From: Bettongia penicillata ogilbyi
Taxonomy: Eukaryota; Chordata; Mammalia; Diprotodontia; Potoroidae
Length of the DNA: 64,000 nt
Direction of reading: 5' to 3'
Assembly: GCA_023548195.1 (NCBI GenBank)
Contig: JAJHZJ010000335.1
Location: 6,689,677 to 6,753,676, forward strand
The notes below the pieces were generated by a model that saw nothing but the letters and a program-made list of their open reading frames with translations, was not told the origin of the DNA and did not search any database. Position numbers and translations under genes: made by a program. Position 1 is the first letter of the stretch. Each line of letters opens with the position of its first letter. This document shows, in pieces, positions 32,246-43,340 of this stretch.

Positions 32246-32520
32246 TAGCATATTCAGGAGGGCAGGGCAATCACTCTCAAAGGGCAGAAAGGTAGCACGC
32301 TCTGAGACTTCCTGTAGGCAGTATATATATAAGCTTAAGGGACATTATGAACCTCTGGGCTGGTGTTAAACCGGCTCTTCCATTGTGATGGTAGAACTGA
32401 GTGTTTCAGAAGAAGGGAGAGTAAAAAGTCATACGGACCTGTTCTGTGGAAAACAGGTCTAGGTCCAAGGAGCCATGCTGCTGATTTTGTTTTGCCTTGA
32501 GCCTCAAGATCAGAGGTACT
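32246..32520. other. Unassigned sequence
   Basis: No repeat or gene is recognised between the SINE copies. Confidence 0.3.
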
Positions 32521-32524
32521 TTTT

Positions 32525-32778
32525 TGTTCAGTCATTTTAGTCGTGTCTAACTCTGTGTGATTCCATTTGGGATTTTCTTGGTAAAGATACTGGAGGGTTT
32601 GCCGTTTCTTTCTCCAGCTCATTTCACAGATGAGGAACTGAGGCAGACAGGGTCAAGTGACTTGCCCAGGGTCACACAGTTACTAAGTGTCTGAGGCCAG
32701 ATTTGAATTCAGGAGGAGGGATCTTCCTGACTCCATGTCTGAGGCTGTATCCACTGTACGTCCTAGCTGCCCCATAGG
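32525..32778 (-). repeat. tRNA-headed SINE with BovB/RTE-type tail, antisense
   Basis: 'ttgttcagtcattttagtcg', 'ggtaaagatactggagggtt', 'ctgaggccagatttgaattc' and the end 'gtcctagctgcccc' match a common marsupial SINE. The first segment resembles the BovB 3' end, as in ruminant BovB-derived SINEs. A second copy lies at 43,110-43,340. Confidence 0.75.
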
Positions 32779-34494
32779 TACACAATACACCAAAGGTCTG
32801 GGCAATGATGGATCTATTCTTGACAATACCTTCCAAACCTAACCTTTCTTTCTGGGGAGTGCCTGTGTTAGAGGTGGTATGATTCTTATAGCCCCTGACA
32901 CTTTCAAAGCCTACCCAAATCCTGTCTCATTCCTTTCATTTATTTCACACTCTGCTTCTTTCAGCTCACCTAATTCCCCTCATAGAACCCTCATCTCTTA
33001 GGATCCACCTATACCCCCAATCTCTTAGACCTTCCCCCTATACCTACTGGAAAAGATAAGTGAGGAGCACTTAATGAAATCATAAGTTGAAGAGAGGAAA
33101 GCATTCTGGCTATCTAGGGTGGAACAAAGAACTTTGGTCCCCAGTGCCCAATTTTTGTTAGTGACTGTCTCTTACTTTGTATAGGCCTGATAAGAGGAGC
33201 AACAGTTTCACTATGAAAGGGCACTGTGCCTAATCTGCTGTTTGATCCCCAAAGGAACTTCAAAAATAAATGTTTGAAAGAAAGACTCTTAGATTTAGAG
33301 CCTAGAATAATATCAAAGAATCCTCCTTGAGTGAAACTGTGCAGATTTCCACTTTTTGGTGATCTAATGCTATTCTGCAGGTCATTTGTTACAGACACAT
33401 TTATGGCAAAGAAAATTGTTTTACGATTTAACAAGAGGTTTCACCTAACAGACTTCATTGCTTCCTTTGGAAAAGGCCACTTTTTAGAGCTCCTCTCATT
33501 TTTGTTGCAAAGAATGACCTACGATTTGAACAAAACCTCACTAAGGTCTACTTTAGAAGTTCAAAGTGTTATACTTTGCCATTTATGTGACACACCACAT
33601 GAATAGTACTGCTCTCGCTGTGTCTATAGCTCAATTAACTGCTGACATGTTGCCTCCTACTGCAGTGATTTTCAAGATCCTCTTCTTTTTCCCTCAGGAT
33701 TTTGAAATTTCACAATACCCCCTGAGATATTGGCAATACTGTGAAGTATTGCAAAACCAAGGTAGGAAATTCTTACTATTTTAATTCATTCTTCACCAAT
33801 GCTTTGTACCATCTGAGAACTAAATCAAAGGGACGTTTGTACACCTTGGACAAGGTTTGAGAGTCATCCCTTGTATTAGAGTTGGAATCTTTATTATTAT
33901 GTGTTGGCTTTGACAAAAAATTAATATAACTCACCTTGATAGAGTGCTTTGTAATTTACAAAATATTTTCCTTATTAAAACCTTGTGTGTTGGGTAGTAG
34001 ACAAATATTGTTCATATGAATAATATTGGCTGCATATGACAGAATTGTAAGACATATGTCAACATATGAATATGTTAACAAATCATATGAAAAAGAATGT
34101 CTTATTGTACCCCTTTACCCCTCTATATATATATTGTGTCCTAGGCAGGTACGTACCCCCAGTTATAATATTATGTACCATTTCTTCTAAGTTAAGACCT
34201 AATTAATAGCCACATTATTCTCTGATGCATAGAAAAAAGGGCAAAAAGAATAGAGAGGCAGAGCAGGGAGACGCATTGGTTATGGATGATCTCCAAATGC
34301 AGCTATTTGATTTGCTATGGTTGAGTGGCCTCTATGTTAAAACAGACTGTAACATTAGTTAACATGTAACATGTTGTTAGCTCAGGGATGATATTTGCTT
34401 ATTTATTTCAAGATAAGGATTAGACAAAATGCAGCGATATAAATTGGAATTGATTGGGATGACTCATCTAACAATGACGGAGCGCCATGTTATA
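32779..34494. other. Longest apparently single-copy stretch
   Basis: About 1.7 kb without repeat signatures I can name. There are open frames of 91 (plus, 33,331-33,606) and 106 codons (minus, 33,114-33,434), neither with a recognisable domain. A possible small exon is flagged at 33,699-33,762. The part after 33,990 is AT-rich with repeated catatgaa-type words. Confidence 0.35.
33699..33762 (+). other. Orphan exon-like segment (weak)
   Basis: A strong acceptor, cttctttttccctcAG, is followed by an open stretch reading DFEISQYPLRYWQYCEVLQ and a donor-like CAAG|GTAGGA. There is no recognised protein, and no promoter or partner exon is visible. Confidence 0.15.
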
Positions 34495-34660
34495 CTATAC
34501 AGAACACTAGATTTGGAGTTGGAGAATTTGGGTTCAAATCCCACCTGTTGATTGCTAACTGGGTAACTTTGAGCAAGTCAGATGGGTTCTTTGGACTTTT
34601 GTTTTTTCATCTGAAAATAAGAAGTCAAAGAGACAAATTCACGTTTCATGGTCGCCTAGT
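34495..34660 (+). repeat. CORE-SINE, sense
   Basis: 'gatttggagttggagaattt', 'gggttcaaatcccacctgt' and 'actttgagcaagtcagat' follow the SINE body. Confidence 0.65.
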
Positions 34661-34683
34661 GGGTAGAATGGGACTGATGTGTG

Positions 34684-35437
34684 TTTATTTATTTATTTTT
34701 AGTTTTCAACATTCATTTACACAAAATTTTGAGTTCCAAATTTTCTCCCCATCTCTCCCCTCCCCACCCCAAAGTGCTGTGCATTGTGATTACCCCTTTC
34801 CCCAATCTGCCCTCCCTTCTATCACACCCCTCCCTTCTCTTATCCCTATCTTCTCTCTTGTCTTGCAGGACAAGATAAATTTGTATACCCCATTACCTAT
34901 ATTTCTTATTTCCACATTGTATGCAAAAACAATTCTCAACATTTGTTCCTAAAACTTTGAATTCCAACTTCTCTCCCTCCCTCCCTCTTTACCCATCCCC
35001 ACTGAGAAGGCAAGCAATTCAATATAGGCTATCTATGTGTAGTTTTGCAAATGAATTCCATAATAGTCATGTTATGTAAGACTAACTACATTTCCATCCA
35101 TGCTATCTTGCCCCCCAGGGGAAGCTAGGTGGTACAGTGGATAGAGCACCAGTGCAGGAGTCAGGAGGACCTGAGTTCAAATCTTACCTCAGACCTTTGA
35201 CTTAGTTATGTGACCTTTGGCAAGTCATAACCCCAATTGCCTCATCCTGGGTCATCTCCAGTCATCCTGATGAATACCTGGTGACTGGATTCAGATGGTT
35301 CTGGAGGAGAAGTGAGGCTGGTGACCTGAACAGCCCTCCCTCACTCAAAACAAAGTCAAGTATAAGTCATGTCATCATTTCTCTGATGGCATAGTCTTCT
35401 TCGGCAATGAAGGACAAACATACATCTTGCCCCCCCA
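34684..35437 (-). mobile_element. 5'-truncated HAL1 3'-end copy, split by a SINE
   Basis: Positions 34,684-35,117 share 'aattttgagttccaaatttt', 'ctctcccctccccacccc' and 'caattcaatataggctatc' with the 3' UTR of the HAL1 at 27,844. An RTE-tailed SINE interrupts it at 35,118-35,425. Only a few HAL1 bases resume after it. Confidence 0.7.
35118..35425 (+). repeat. RTE-tailed tRNA SINE with target duplication
   Basis: The head 'gctaggtggtacagtggata' is tRNA-derived. The tail 'gtcatgtcatcatttctctg' and 'gatggcatagtcttcttcgg' is RTE-derived. Flanks cttgcccccca (35,107-35,117) and cttgccccccca (35,426-35,437) form the duplication. It is nearly identical in plan to the copy at 38,449. Confidence 0.85.
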
Positions 35438-35459
35438 TTTACAGAATACAGATTTCTAA

Positions 35460-36330
35460 AAGTATGTTTTATTTCAAATGTAACTATGTTATAAAATTTT
35501 ATTGTTATCTTTTTTTTACATTACCAGAATTTCTCCCAGTATCTCTCTCCCTCTCATTTCCCAGAGAGCCATCTCGTGTAACAGAATATTTTAAAATTAA
35601 AAACAAGACAAAAAAGAGGAAAAAGAAAAAAACCCAGCAAAAGTGATAAATATATGCAAAAATGTCTGAAAATATGTACAGTGGAGACATCTGGGTCAGA
35701 TGAACCAGATGGAATTAGATGACCAATAAGACATTTTCTCTGATCCCCATCATGTCTTAAACGTCTCTAAAACAAAAATTCTATGTCAAAGATAAAGCAG
35801 CTTCAGCTATCATCATGTTCTGGGATTCACAGAATCCAAAAGAGTTACGGTAAAAACAAATAAAAATTGACTTGAACTAATGCTCACTCAGCACCCTATG
35901 TCTCTTGCTACTGATATGAAGGCTACACTAGCTAACATCAGGACTGGGGGTTTGTAATAAAACCCAAGGAGCCAACATGAATTCACATTGAAAATCCCAC
36001 CCTACACCCTGATGCCCCTACCCTTTCTCTAATTCCATGGAGATCTCCACTCCAGGCTACAGAAGTTTGCTTAGGCCACAAACAGAGCACCAACACTGAG
36101 GCAGCCCCCAAGGGTGGAAGCTTTCTGGGGTTCTGATAATGCCATAGCAGAAGTATACTGTGCTACAAAAAAAAAATCTCTTCAGCAGAATGGAGAAACT
36201 AAGGGAAAGGAGCAGGATATGTGTCTTAACTTGAAATAGACCTTAACCCCAACCCTCATCCCATCCCTTTTCTCAGAGCCTCAGACACCCAATCTACAAA
36301 ACTCAATCCCATAGCACCAATGAGAGGATT
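35460..36330. other. LINE 3'-UTR-like piece and unassigned sequence
   Basis: Positions 35,500-35,700 ('tctcccagtatctctctccc', 'gagagccatctcgtgtaac') look like an antisense LINE 3' UTR. The remainder is not identified. Confidence 0.35.
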
Positions 36331-37761
36331 CTCAACTGCAGGTACTAGGATAGAGAACTGAAGAAGAAAGGGAGTAGGACAGAACACTGTGTAGGGTTGG
36401 AAGACAGGGGCTGTGTAGCACTCCACAAGGCTGAGGAAAAGAGCTCAGCAACCCTGTGGGAGCAGTTCTGTTCCCCCCAAAGCCACTTGGGGATAGAGAC
36501 TTAGGCCGGTGAATGGTGAATTTCCCAGTGTGGGAGAAAGGAAACCACCATTAGAGAGGAGGAAGATGGAAAGTGAGCTATAGGGAATAATAAGGTGGGC
36601 AGAGTGGAGGAAAACTAAAATCATCAAAGATCTCAAGAAGAAGAAAACTTCAAAACCTTGACAATAAGTAATGAATTAAGAGAGAGAAAGGTTAACAGCA
36701 GGAGAAAATATGGCCTCTTGATCTAGTAAATGAGTTCAGGCATCTATGAATAAACACTTCAAAAAGAAAAAAAAATGATTCATCTCCCATAAGACAGGAC
36801 CCTGTGGGATTTGTGGAGAACATGAACCCATAGCATTCTGTTCCTGAGTGGTTTAAGAGAGAAGTGAGAATTATGAGTACAGAATTCATGTCTTCCACAT
36901 CAAAAATAATGGAAAGAATAGAAAGAACTGGAATCTGCAATGCCATATTTCACTAAAGAAACAAAGAGAAAAAATATATTAGTAAATACACTGAAGTGAA
37001 GGACAATCTAGAAAAAACCCCAATAACAGTAGAAGAAAATATATTCATTATCTAAGATCTTGAAGACAGGATGCGTATAGACAACCTAAGGATCACAGGG
37101 TTCCAAAAAAAATGGCAAAACAAAAAATGTAATCATCACAGCAATAATACCAGAGAACTGCCAAGGATTTCTGAATACAAAAAATGAAGTACAGCTGAAA
37201 GAACCACAGACCACCTCCAGGAAAAAAACCAACCAAACAAAGAAACCCAAGGCTGTAAACTCCAAGTGCTTAAATTTAACAATTCAATTCAGGAACAAGA
37301 AGTTCAGCAAGCAATCAGGAGAAAGACTTTCAAATACCAAGAAAAGGAAATTTTAATAACTCAAGACTATCCTTCCTACCAGAAAATGGAAAAGGGAATG
37401 GGACAATGTTTTCTGAACAGCTCAGGGTGACACTCAGGGTGACCTGCCCTGACAGTCTGAGCTTAAGTACAAATGATAAAAGATGGATGTTCAGTAATAA
37501 GGAGGCATTTGAAACATTCTCAGAAAAAAATCAGACCTGAAGAGATTTTTTGCTTCTCGAACACTCCAAACAGAAATGCAAGAGGGGTAAAAGAATGCAG
37601 CAGCTAAGGACAGGAACAGCAACAGCGTTACAATAGAGAGACTTTCTTTTTTCTAAATACACACAAGGACATAGGATGAAGGTAGAAGTCAGGTGGAGGT
37701 AAAAATGAAGGGGCAGACCTGGAGCATTTTGGACAGAACTTTGTGACACCTTGCCTATAGT
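36331..37761 (+). mobile_element. Decayed LINE ORF1-type remnant
   Basis: A plus-strand translation near 37,060 reads DLEDRMRIDNLRITGF, close to the L1 ORF1 RRM start RRDNLKI. A-rich text with many stops surrounds it. It ends at the target duplication of the L1 at 37,775. The family is not certain. Confidence 0.45.
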
Positions 37762-37774
37762 GAATCAATGTGGT

Positions 37775-38338
37775 TTTTAAAGTTATTTATTTTTAGTTTA
37801 CAACATTCAGTTCCATAAGTTTTAAATTTTCTCCCCCTTTCTTCCCCTGCTCCTTCCCCAAAACAGCATGCAATCTAATATAGGCTCTATATGTACATTA
37901 AACATATTTTCACATTGGTCATGTTGTAAAGAAGAATTGCAACCAATGGAATGAACCACAAGAAAGAAGAATACACGCTCTATATATACATTAAACATAT
38001 TTTCACATTGGTCATGTTGTAAAGAAGCATTGCAACCAATGGAATGAACCACAAGAAAGAAGAAACAAAACAAAACAAACAAAAAAGAGAGAGCAAATAG
38101 TATGCTTTGATCTGCATTCAGATTCTGTACTTCTTTCTCTGTATGTGGATAGCACTTTCCATCATGAGCCCCTTGGAGCTGTCCTAGAACTTTACATTGC
38201 TGAGAAGAGCCAAGTCTATCAAAGTTATTAGTCAAAAAACAATGTGGCTGTAGCTGTATACAATGTTCTCCTGGTTCTGCTCCCCTCACTCAGCATCAGT
38301 TCATATAAGTCTTTCCAGATTTCTCCGAAGTCTTCCTA
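37775..38338 (-). mobile_element. 5'-truncated L1 with perfect 13-bp target duplication
   Basis: The duplicate gaatcaatgtggt lies at 37,762-37,774 and 38,339-38,351. Inside is the antisense 3' end of a marsupial L1 ('taaattttctccccctttc', 'ctgagaagagccaagtctat', 'cactcagcatcagttcatat'). The 155-codon minus-strand frame (37,822-38,289) is 3'-UTR sequence, not a gene. Confidence 0.85.
37884..38069. repeat. 93-bp tandem duplication inside the L1 3' end
   Basis: The unit from 'gctctatatgtacattaaac' (37,884) is repeated from 37,977 with only a few differences, through 'accacaagaaagaaga'. Confidence 0.9.
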
Positions 38339-38448
38339 GAATCAATGTGGTGTAAGGGACTTGTCTGTCTCTTCTCCTTACAATCACATAATCTATTAGA
38401 TGCCAGTGTTGCTGTGAGAGTGCATCCATAAAGTTTTATTGCATTTAG

Positions 38449-38764
38449 ATTGGGACAGCTAGGTGGTACAGTGGATAGAGCACCAGTTCAGGAGTCAGGA
38501 GGATCTGAGTTTAAATCTCACCTCAGACACTTGACACTCGCTAGCTGTGTGACCTTGGGCAAGTCACAACCCCAATTGTCCTGTCCTGGGTTATCTCCAG
38601 TCATCCTGATGAATATCTGGTCACTGGATTCAGGTGACTCTGGAGGAGAAGTGAAGCAAGTGACCTACACAGCCCTCACTCACTCAAAACAAAGTCAAGT
38701 GCAAGTCATGTCATCATTTCTCTGATGGCATGGTCTTCTTTGACAACGAAGGATGAACACACAC
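38449..38764 (+). repeat. RTE-tailed tRNA SINE with 11-bp target duplication
   Basis: Head 'gggacagctaggtggtacag', middle 'gtgaccttgggcaagtcaca', tail 'ggcatggtcttctttgacaa' and a short ACAC end in place of poly(A). Flanks attgcatttag (38,438-38,448) and attgcctttag (38,765-38,775) differ at one base. Confidence 0.85.
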
Positions 38765-38890
38765 ATTGCCTTTAGGTAAACAGAAGATAGTGTTGGCGAT
38801 GATAAGGTCATGTGATGCACAAGTCTTCAGCAGCAAATGACTGTTGCTGTTTCCACCTCCATGCCTCCCTAGGACTCTCTGCCAAGTCTG

Positions 38891-39517
38891 CTAGTCTGAG
38901 CCTACTGTAGCATTAAAACCACCCAGAATTATAAGCTTGTCCTCTTTTGGCACATTGACGATAAAGGTCTCTAGGTCTTCATAAAATTTGTCTTTTACTT
39001 CATCAGGTTTTTTCATGGTGGGTGCATAGGCACTGATGATGGTAACGTGGCATTTTCCTGTGAGTGGCAATTGCATTGTCATGAGCCTGTCATTCACTCC
39101 TTTTGGCAGGCATGCCAGCTTGTTGATTACATTGGTTTTGATTGCAAAACTCACGCCAGCTTCTCGGCACTCCCCTTCATTGTGCCCATTCCAGAAAAAA
39201 GTGTATCCAGCTCCAACTTCAGTAAACTGGCCTTCATTTGTCAATCTTGTTTCACTCAGGCCTGCTATTTGGATACAATACCTGTTGAGTTCTCTTGCAA
39301 CAAGAGCAGTTCTTTCAGGTCTGCTGGATTTTGTGTTGTCTATTAGTGTGCACATATTCCATGCGCCGATGGTGGGTGGAATCATCTTTGCAGATGTTTT
39401 CGTACATTTTTTGTGTCTTTCCACTGCATAGTGGGATTCCCTGCCTTTTGAGGTAATCAGGCCAGGGTTGGGTAAGCAGGCAATGTTTAGGGCACCTTTT
39501 CTAGCCCCCTTCCTCAC
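38891..39517 (-). pseudogene. RTE endonuclease domain, open but truncated (208 codons)
   Basis: The frame carries AP-endonuclease-type motifs in order: IGAWNMCTLID near the start, IAGLSETRLTNEG with the catalytic Glu, TIISAYAPTMKKP, and LIILGGFNATVGSD. In RTE and BovB enzymes the last motif is normally G-D-F-N-A, with a catalytic Asp. Here it reads G-G-F-N-A, so that Asp is lost. The final His-containing motif is missing because the frame ends early. The protein would nick target DNA for retrotransposition if whole, but this one is predicted inactive. Confidence 0.75.
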
Positions 39518-39789
39518 ACCAGGAGGTGAGAAGTGTGATCCTTAAAAGGCTGCTCAGACACCCAGGGGGCTGCCGAGTCCCACTGCTGCTTCCAGTGAGA
39601 AACGAGCCTATGGCCTGGGTTGCCTACATGCAGGGTTGTGACTACAGCTCCCCGTGTACATACATTTGCTGCTTCATGTGAGAGTGACAAAGGCAGTGTG
39701 TGGTACAGAATGCTGGACTTGTCGTAGACTTATCCTTTCCAAGCTAAATATTCACATTCATTGAAAGCACTGACCCCAAGATAAAACAA

Positions 39790-40680
39790 CTACCAGAAGA
39801 ATTAATGTCAACAAATTAGAGCTCTTCTCTGAGCATGAATGGTTTGCTGCTGACTTAGAGGGAAAGTTGAGCCAACACACAGTTGGCAACAGTGGAGCAG
39901 AAAAGGAGTGGGCAGGTTTCAGAGATTTGGTGTACAGCACTGCTTTTGCTCATCTGGGTCAGAACACTCACAAACACCAGGACTGGTTTCATGAAAATGA
40001 TGGGGAAATTCAGAAGCTGCTAAATGAAAAACGAGAACTCCACGGGATTTACCAGCAGGATAGTTCATCCACCTCTAAGAAGGCAGCATTTAATTCCATC
40101 AAAAGCAAAGTACAAGCAAAGCTTAAGAGAGATGCAGGATTCCTGGCTCAGTAAGAAGGCAGATGAAATTCAGTTTTATGCTGATAGTAACAATCCAAAG
40201 TGCTTTTATGATTCCCTGAAAGCTTTTATGGACCAAAAACCTATGGTGCATCACAACTATTCAGTGCTGATGGATCCACATTGATTAGTAATAAAGACAT
40301 GATCCTAGAGAGATGAGCTGAACACTTCCATAGTATTCTCAACAGACCATCATCAATCAATGCTGAGGTCATGGACTGTTTATCTCAGGTTGAAGTCAAT
40401 CCCTCCTTAGCTGAACTTCCAAATGAAGAAGAGGTTTTGAGGGCCATTAGGCTCCTTTCATGTGGCAAAGCACCTGGTGCTGATTCTATTCCAGGTGAGA
40501 TTTACAAGGTAGGGGAACTATTGCTCATACAAAAGCTGACTGAAATGTTCCAGGTTATATGGAAAGAGGAGGTTATCCCCCAGGAATTCAAGGATGCCTC
40601 CATTGTCCATCTCTATAAAGGCAAGAGAATAGATTGTCTTGTGACAATCACGGGGGATCTCTCTCTTAGGGACTACATTA
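39790..40680 (+). pseudogene. RTE linker and N-terminal reverse-transcriptase segment, frameshifted
   Basis: Pieces in different frames (39,867-40,154; 40,024-40,284; 40,371-40,700) read in order as an RTE polyprotein: EWAGFRDLVYSTAFAHLGQ, then SKKADEIQFYADSNNPKC, then RLLSCGKAPGADSIPGEIYK and FKDASIVHLYKGK. The catalytic YADD-type region is absent. At least two frameshifts and a stop break it. Confidence 0.75.
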
Positions 40681-40985
40681 CAAAATTGGAAGTTGGATGA
40701 AAGGGAGATAAAGAGAAGTATGCAATGTGCCTGGATCAAATTGACAACTAGTAGGGGAAGACCCTGTGATCTCAGGAAGACTCTCTGCAGGGGAGAGGGT
40801 GAGGAGAAAGGGGAATGCAAAGGTAAGGAGAATGTCTCTGTGGATAGAGTTGGTCTGTGAAAGAGACCTTGTGCTAGGTGTGATCAGGAAGACTTGCTGC
40901 TTGAAAAGAATCCTCATCCTACCTCAAGAGGAAGCAAATCAGAGCTCCTAGAGCCAATTGGCACCTGGAGGAATGAGAGAATATG
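40681..40985. other. Unassigned sequence
   Basis: No signature is recognised between the RTE fragment and the next L2. Confidence 0.3.
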
Positions 40986-40987
40986 GG

Positions 40988-41335
40988 CCGAGGTTGGAGA
41001 TTTTGAGACAAATAAACATTTATTAAACATTTGCTCTGTGCCAGGCACTGTGCTAAGCAGAGGGGCATAGAAAGACAGGAAAAGACAGTCCCTATTCTCA
41101 AGGAGCTTATTATAATCTAATGGGGGAGACAACATGTAAACAAATAAGTAAAGAACAAGCTATCACAGGATAAATATGAAATAATTTAAAAAGGGAAAGC
41201 ACTGGAATTAAGAGGGGTTAGGGAAGACTTACTATAGAAGATGGGATTTTAGTTGGGACTTAAATAAGCTAGGGAGGTGAGTAGTCACAGTGAAGGAGGG
41301 AGATGCTATGTTCTAAGCATATGGAAATACCTGGA
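40988..41335 (-). mobile_element. L2 LINE 3' end, antisense
   Basis: 'aaataaacatttattaaaca', 'tgccaggcactgtgctaagc' and 'ctcaaggagcttattataat' are a clear antisense L2 end. Confidence 0.75.
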
Positions 41336-41403
41336 CCTGGGAAATGGAGGGTCTAGTTCATGGAACATCCAGGGAAGGGTATAGTTGTGAGTTGTGTAAT
41401 CAG

Positions 41404-41406
41404 GTT

Positions 41407-41439
<33 letters not shown>

Positions 41440-41500
41440 ATGTGTGTGGTAGGGGTGGGTGTAGGGTGGGGTGTGTGTGGTGGTAGGGGTATATGCATTC
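41404..41500. repeat. TG-rich microsatellite
   Basis: (TG)n from 41,405 grades into ggtaggggtgg-type text. The small frames over it are artefacts. Confidence 0.9.
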
Positions 41501-41739
41501 TTTCCTGGTGCTGTGTCTTGTCTATCTGTGGGAATTGTCACTGTTTTTAGAGTGAGGCACAATGGAAAAGGGTAATCCATGGGACAAGCTCTACCAAAGC
41601 AGTGGCAGAAATTGCTTAGAAGTGAGAGCCCCAAAATAGATTCTTTAGCAGTTTAGATTCTATGAGGAATAGAGAGACTGGATAATTGTAAGGCTTATAA
41701 ATGAGAGAATGAGGGTCTTAGAGTAGTCAGAAAGAGAAA
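41501..41739. other. Unassigned sequence
   Basis: No gene or named repeat is recognised. It may belong to the preceding L2. Confidence 0.3.
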
Positions 41740-43010
41740 ATGGATAATGAAAAGCATGAGAGAAAGCTTCCCTGAAAAAGGACACAGAAAATGAAATTTA
41801 AAACAACAAAAACAGCAAATAATGAACAGGACTAGTTGAAGAGGAGAAGAGTAAGGGGGAATCTACTGACTGAGAGGGGAAAAAGTCAGGGAGGAAAAAC
41901 TAACCAGATAAAATCAAGAAAGGCTAAAAACCAAACTAATAAACAAAGTCCTAAAAGGAAAGGAGTAAAACATAGAAAGGAAATAGATCAGGGGTGGAGG
42001 TGAAAGAGCTAATGGGAATTGGGTCACCTTGAAAAAGAATATGTTAAAATAACTGAAGGAATATATTACTGTGCTTACAGTAAAAGAGGAAAAAAATCAT
42101 AACCTGGGAAAAAACATTAGAGACCAATGGAGAAAACTATAAACCTGACTCACATAGCTTTAAATGTGAATGGATTAAACAATTCCATAAAATGGAAAAG
42201 AACAACAGATTAAGTAAGACAAAACCCTACAATCTGTTGCTTATAAGAAACACACTAAAAAAACAAAGATATATGCAAAATAAAACTAAGACGTTGAGGA
42301 AAAATTGCTATACATCCAGTGAATAAAAAACAAAACAAAACATTGCAATAATGCTATCTGACAAAGCAAAAACAAATATTCAAAAAATGAAAGGAACAAA
42401 TGAGGAGACTACATTATTCTGAAAGGCTCCATGGACAACAACCAATATCAATATGAAACTTACATGCTCTGAATGCCTTAACATCCACATTCATAAAGGA
42501 AACGTTAATTTACCTACAAGAAGGTATAATAACACAGTACTGACAAGAGACTTCAATATTCTCTCAGATTTTGATAAATCTAAAAAAGATAAACAAGACA
42601 AAATATGCAACAGAATAAATTGCTGGAGAAAATAGAGTTAAAAGGTTTATGCTGTCTTTTAAACGGGGTTGCAAAAGCATATTCATATGCCTCAGCACCA
42701 CATGTAATTTTTATAAAAAAAAAAATCTCTGTGCCCTACCATGTATTGGGTAATTAGGTAGTAATCACCCCAAACCACACAATGATCTCAACACATGCAG
42801 AAAAAGTCCTTCGACAAAATATAACACATTTTTATGTGAAAAACCCTACATTGTATAGGCACAGAGGGACCTTTATAAATATAAAAAGCATCTATCTAAA
42901 ATGAAAATCAAGCATCATATGCTATGGGGATACACTAGAAGCTATTCTAATAAATAAGGGGTTGAAACAAGGTTGTCAACTCTCCCCAATGACAATATTC
43001 CTAAAGTGGA
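41740..43010 (+). mobile_element. L1 LINE ORF2 relic (endonuclease and reverse-transcriptase parts)
   Basis: Near 42,220 the translation reads NPTICCL, followed by a broken ETH, which is the L1 endonuclease block with the catalytic Glu. Near 42,965 it reads GLKQGCQLSP, the conserved L1 reverse-transcriptase turn. The intervening parts are deleted and stops are frequent. Confidence 0.7.
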
Positions 43011-43109
43011 TTTTTTTTCTTGTTGCTAGACATGGTTAAAGCAGAATAAAGGTGAAAAAAATGGATGCTAGGTTAATAAATGGGGAAGGATTGTCTTCCT
43101 GTCATCGGA

Positions 43110-43340
43110 CTGTGTTGTTTGGTCAATTAGTCTCCTTGACTCTTCATGGCCCCATTTGGGGTTTTCCTGGCAAAGATACTGGAGTGGTTTGCCATTTCTT
43201 TCTCCAGCTCATTTTACAGATGAGGAAACTGAGGCAAACAGGGTCATACTATTAGTAAATTTCCGAGGCTACCTTTGAACTCAAGTCTTCCTGACTCTAG
43301 ACCTGGTGCTCTATCCACTGTGCCACTTACCTGCCCTAAG
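43110..43340 (-). repeat. tRNA-headed SINE with BovB/RTE-type tail, antisense
   Basis: 'tccttgactcttcatggccc', 'tggcaaagatactggagtgg' and 'ctggtgctctatccactgtg' match the copy at 32,525. Confidence 0.8.

Larger units (their letters stand above)
38776..40680. mobile_element. RTE/BovB-like LINE with inverted 5' segment
   Basis: The endonuclease part lies on the minus strand (about 39,735 down to 38,776) and the reverse-transcriptase part on the plus strand (39,740-40,680). The two N-terminal edges meet at about 39,737. This is the arrangement expected from twin priming, in which the 5' part of the transcript is copied in inverted orientation. The middle of the element and its 3' end are missing. 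Confidence 0.65.

Noticed and set aside
37822..38289. 155-codon minus-strand frame with an internal duplicated peptide
   Set aside because: It lies in an L1 3' UTR, and the peptide duplication only mirrors the 93-bp tandem duplication.
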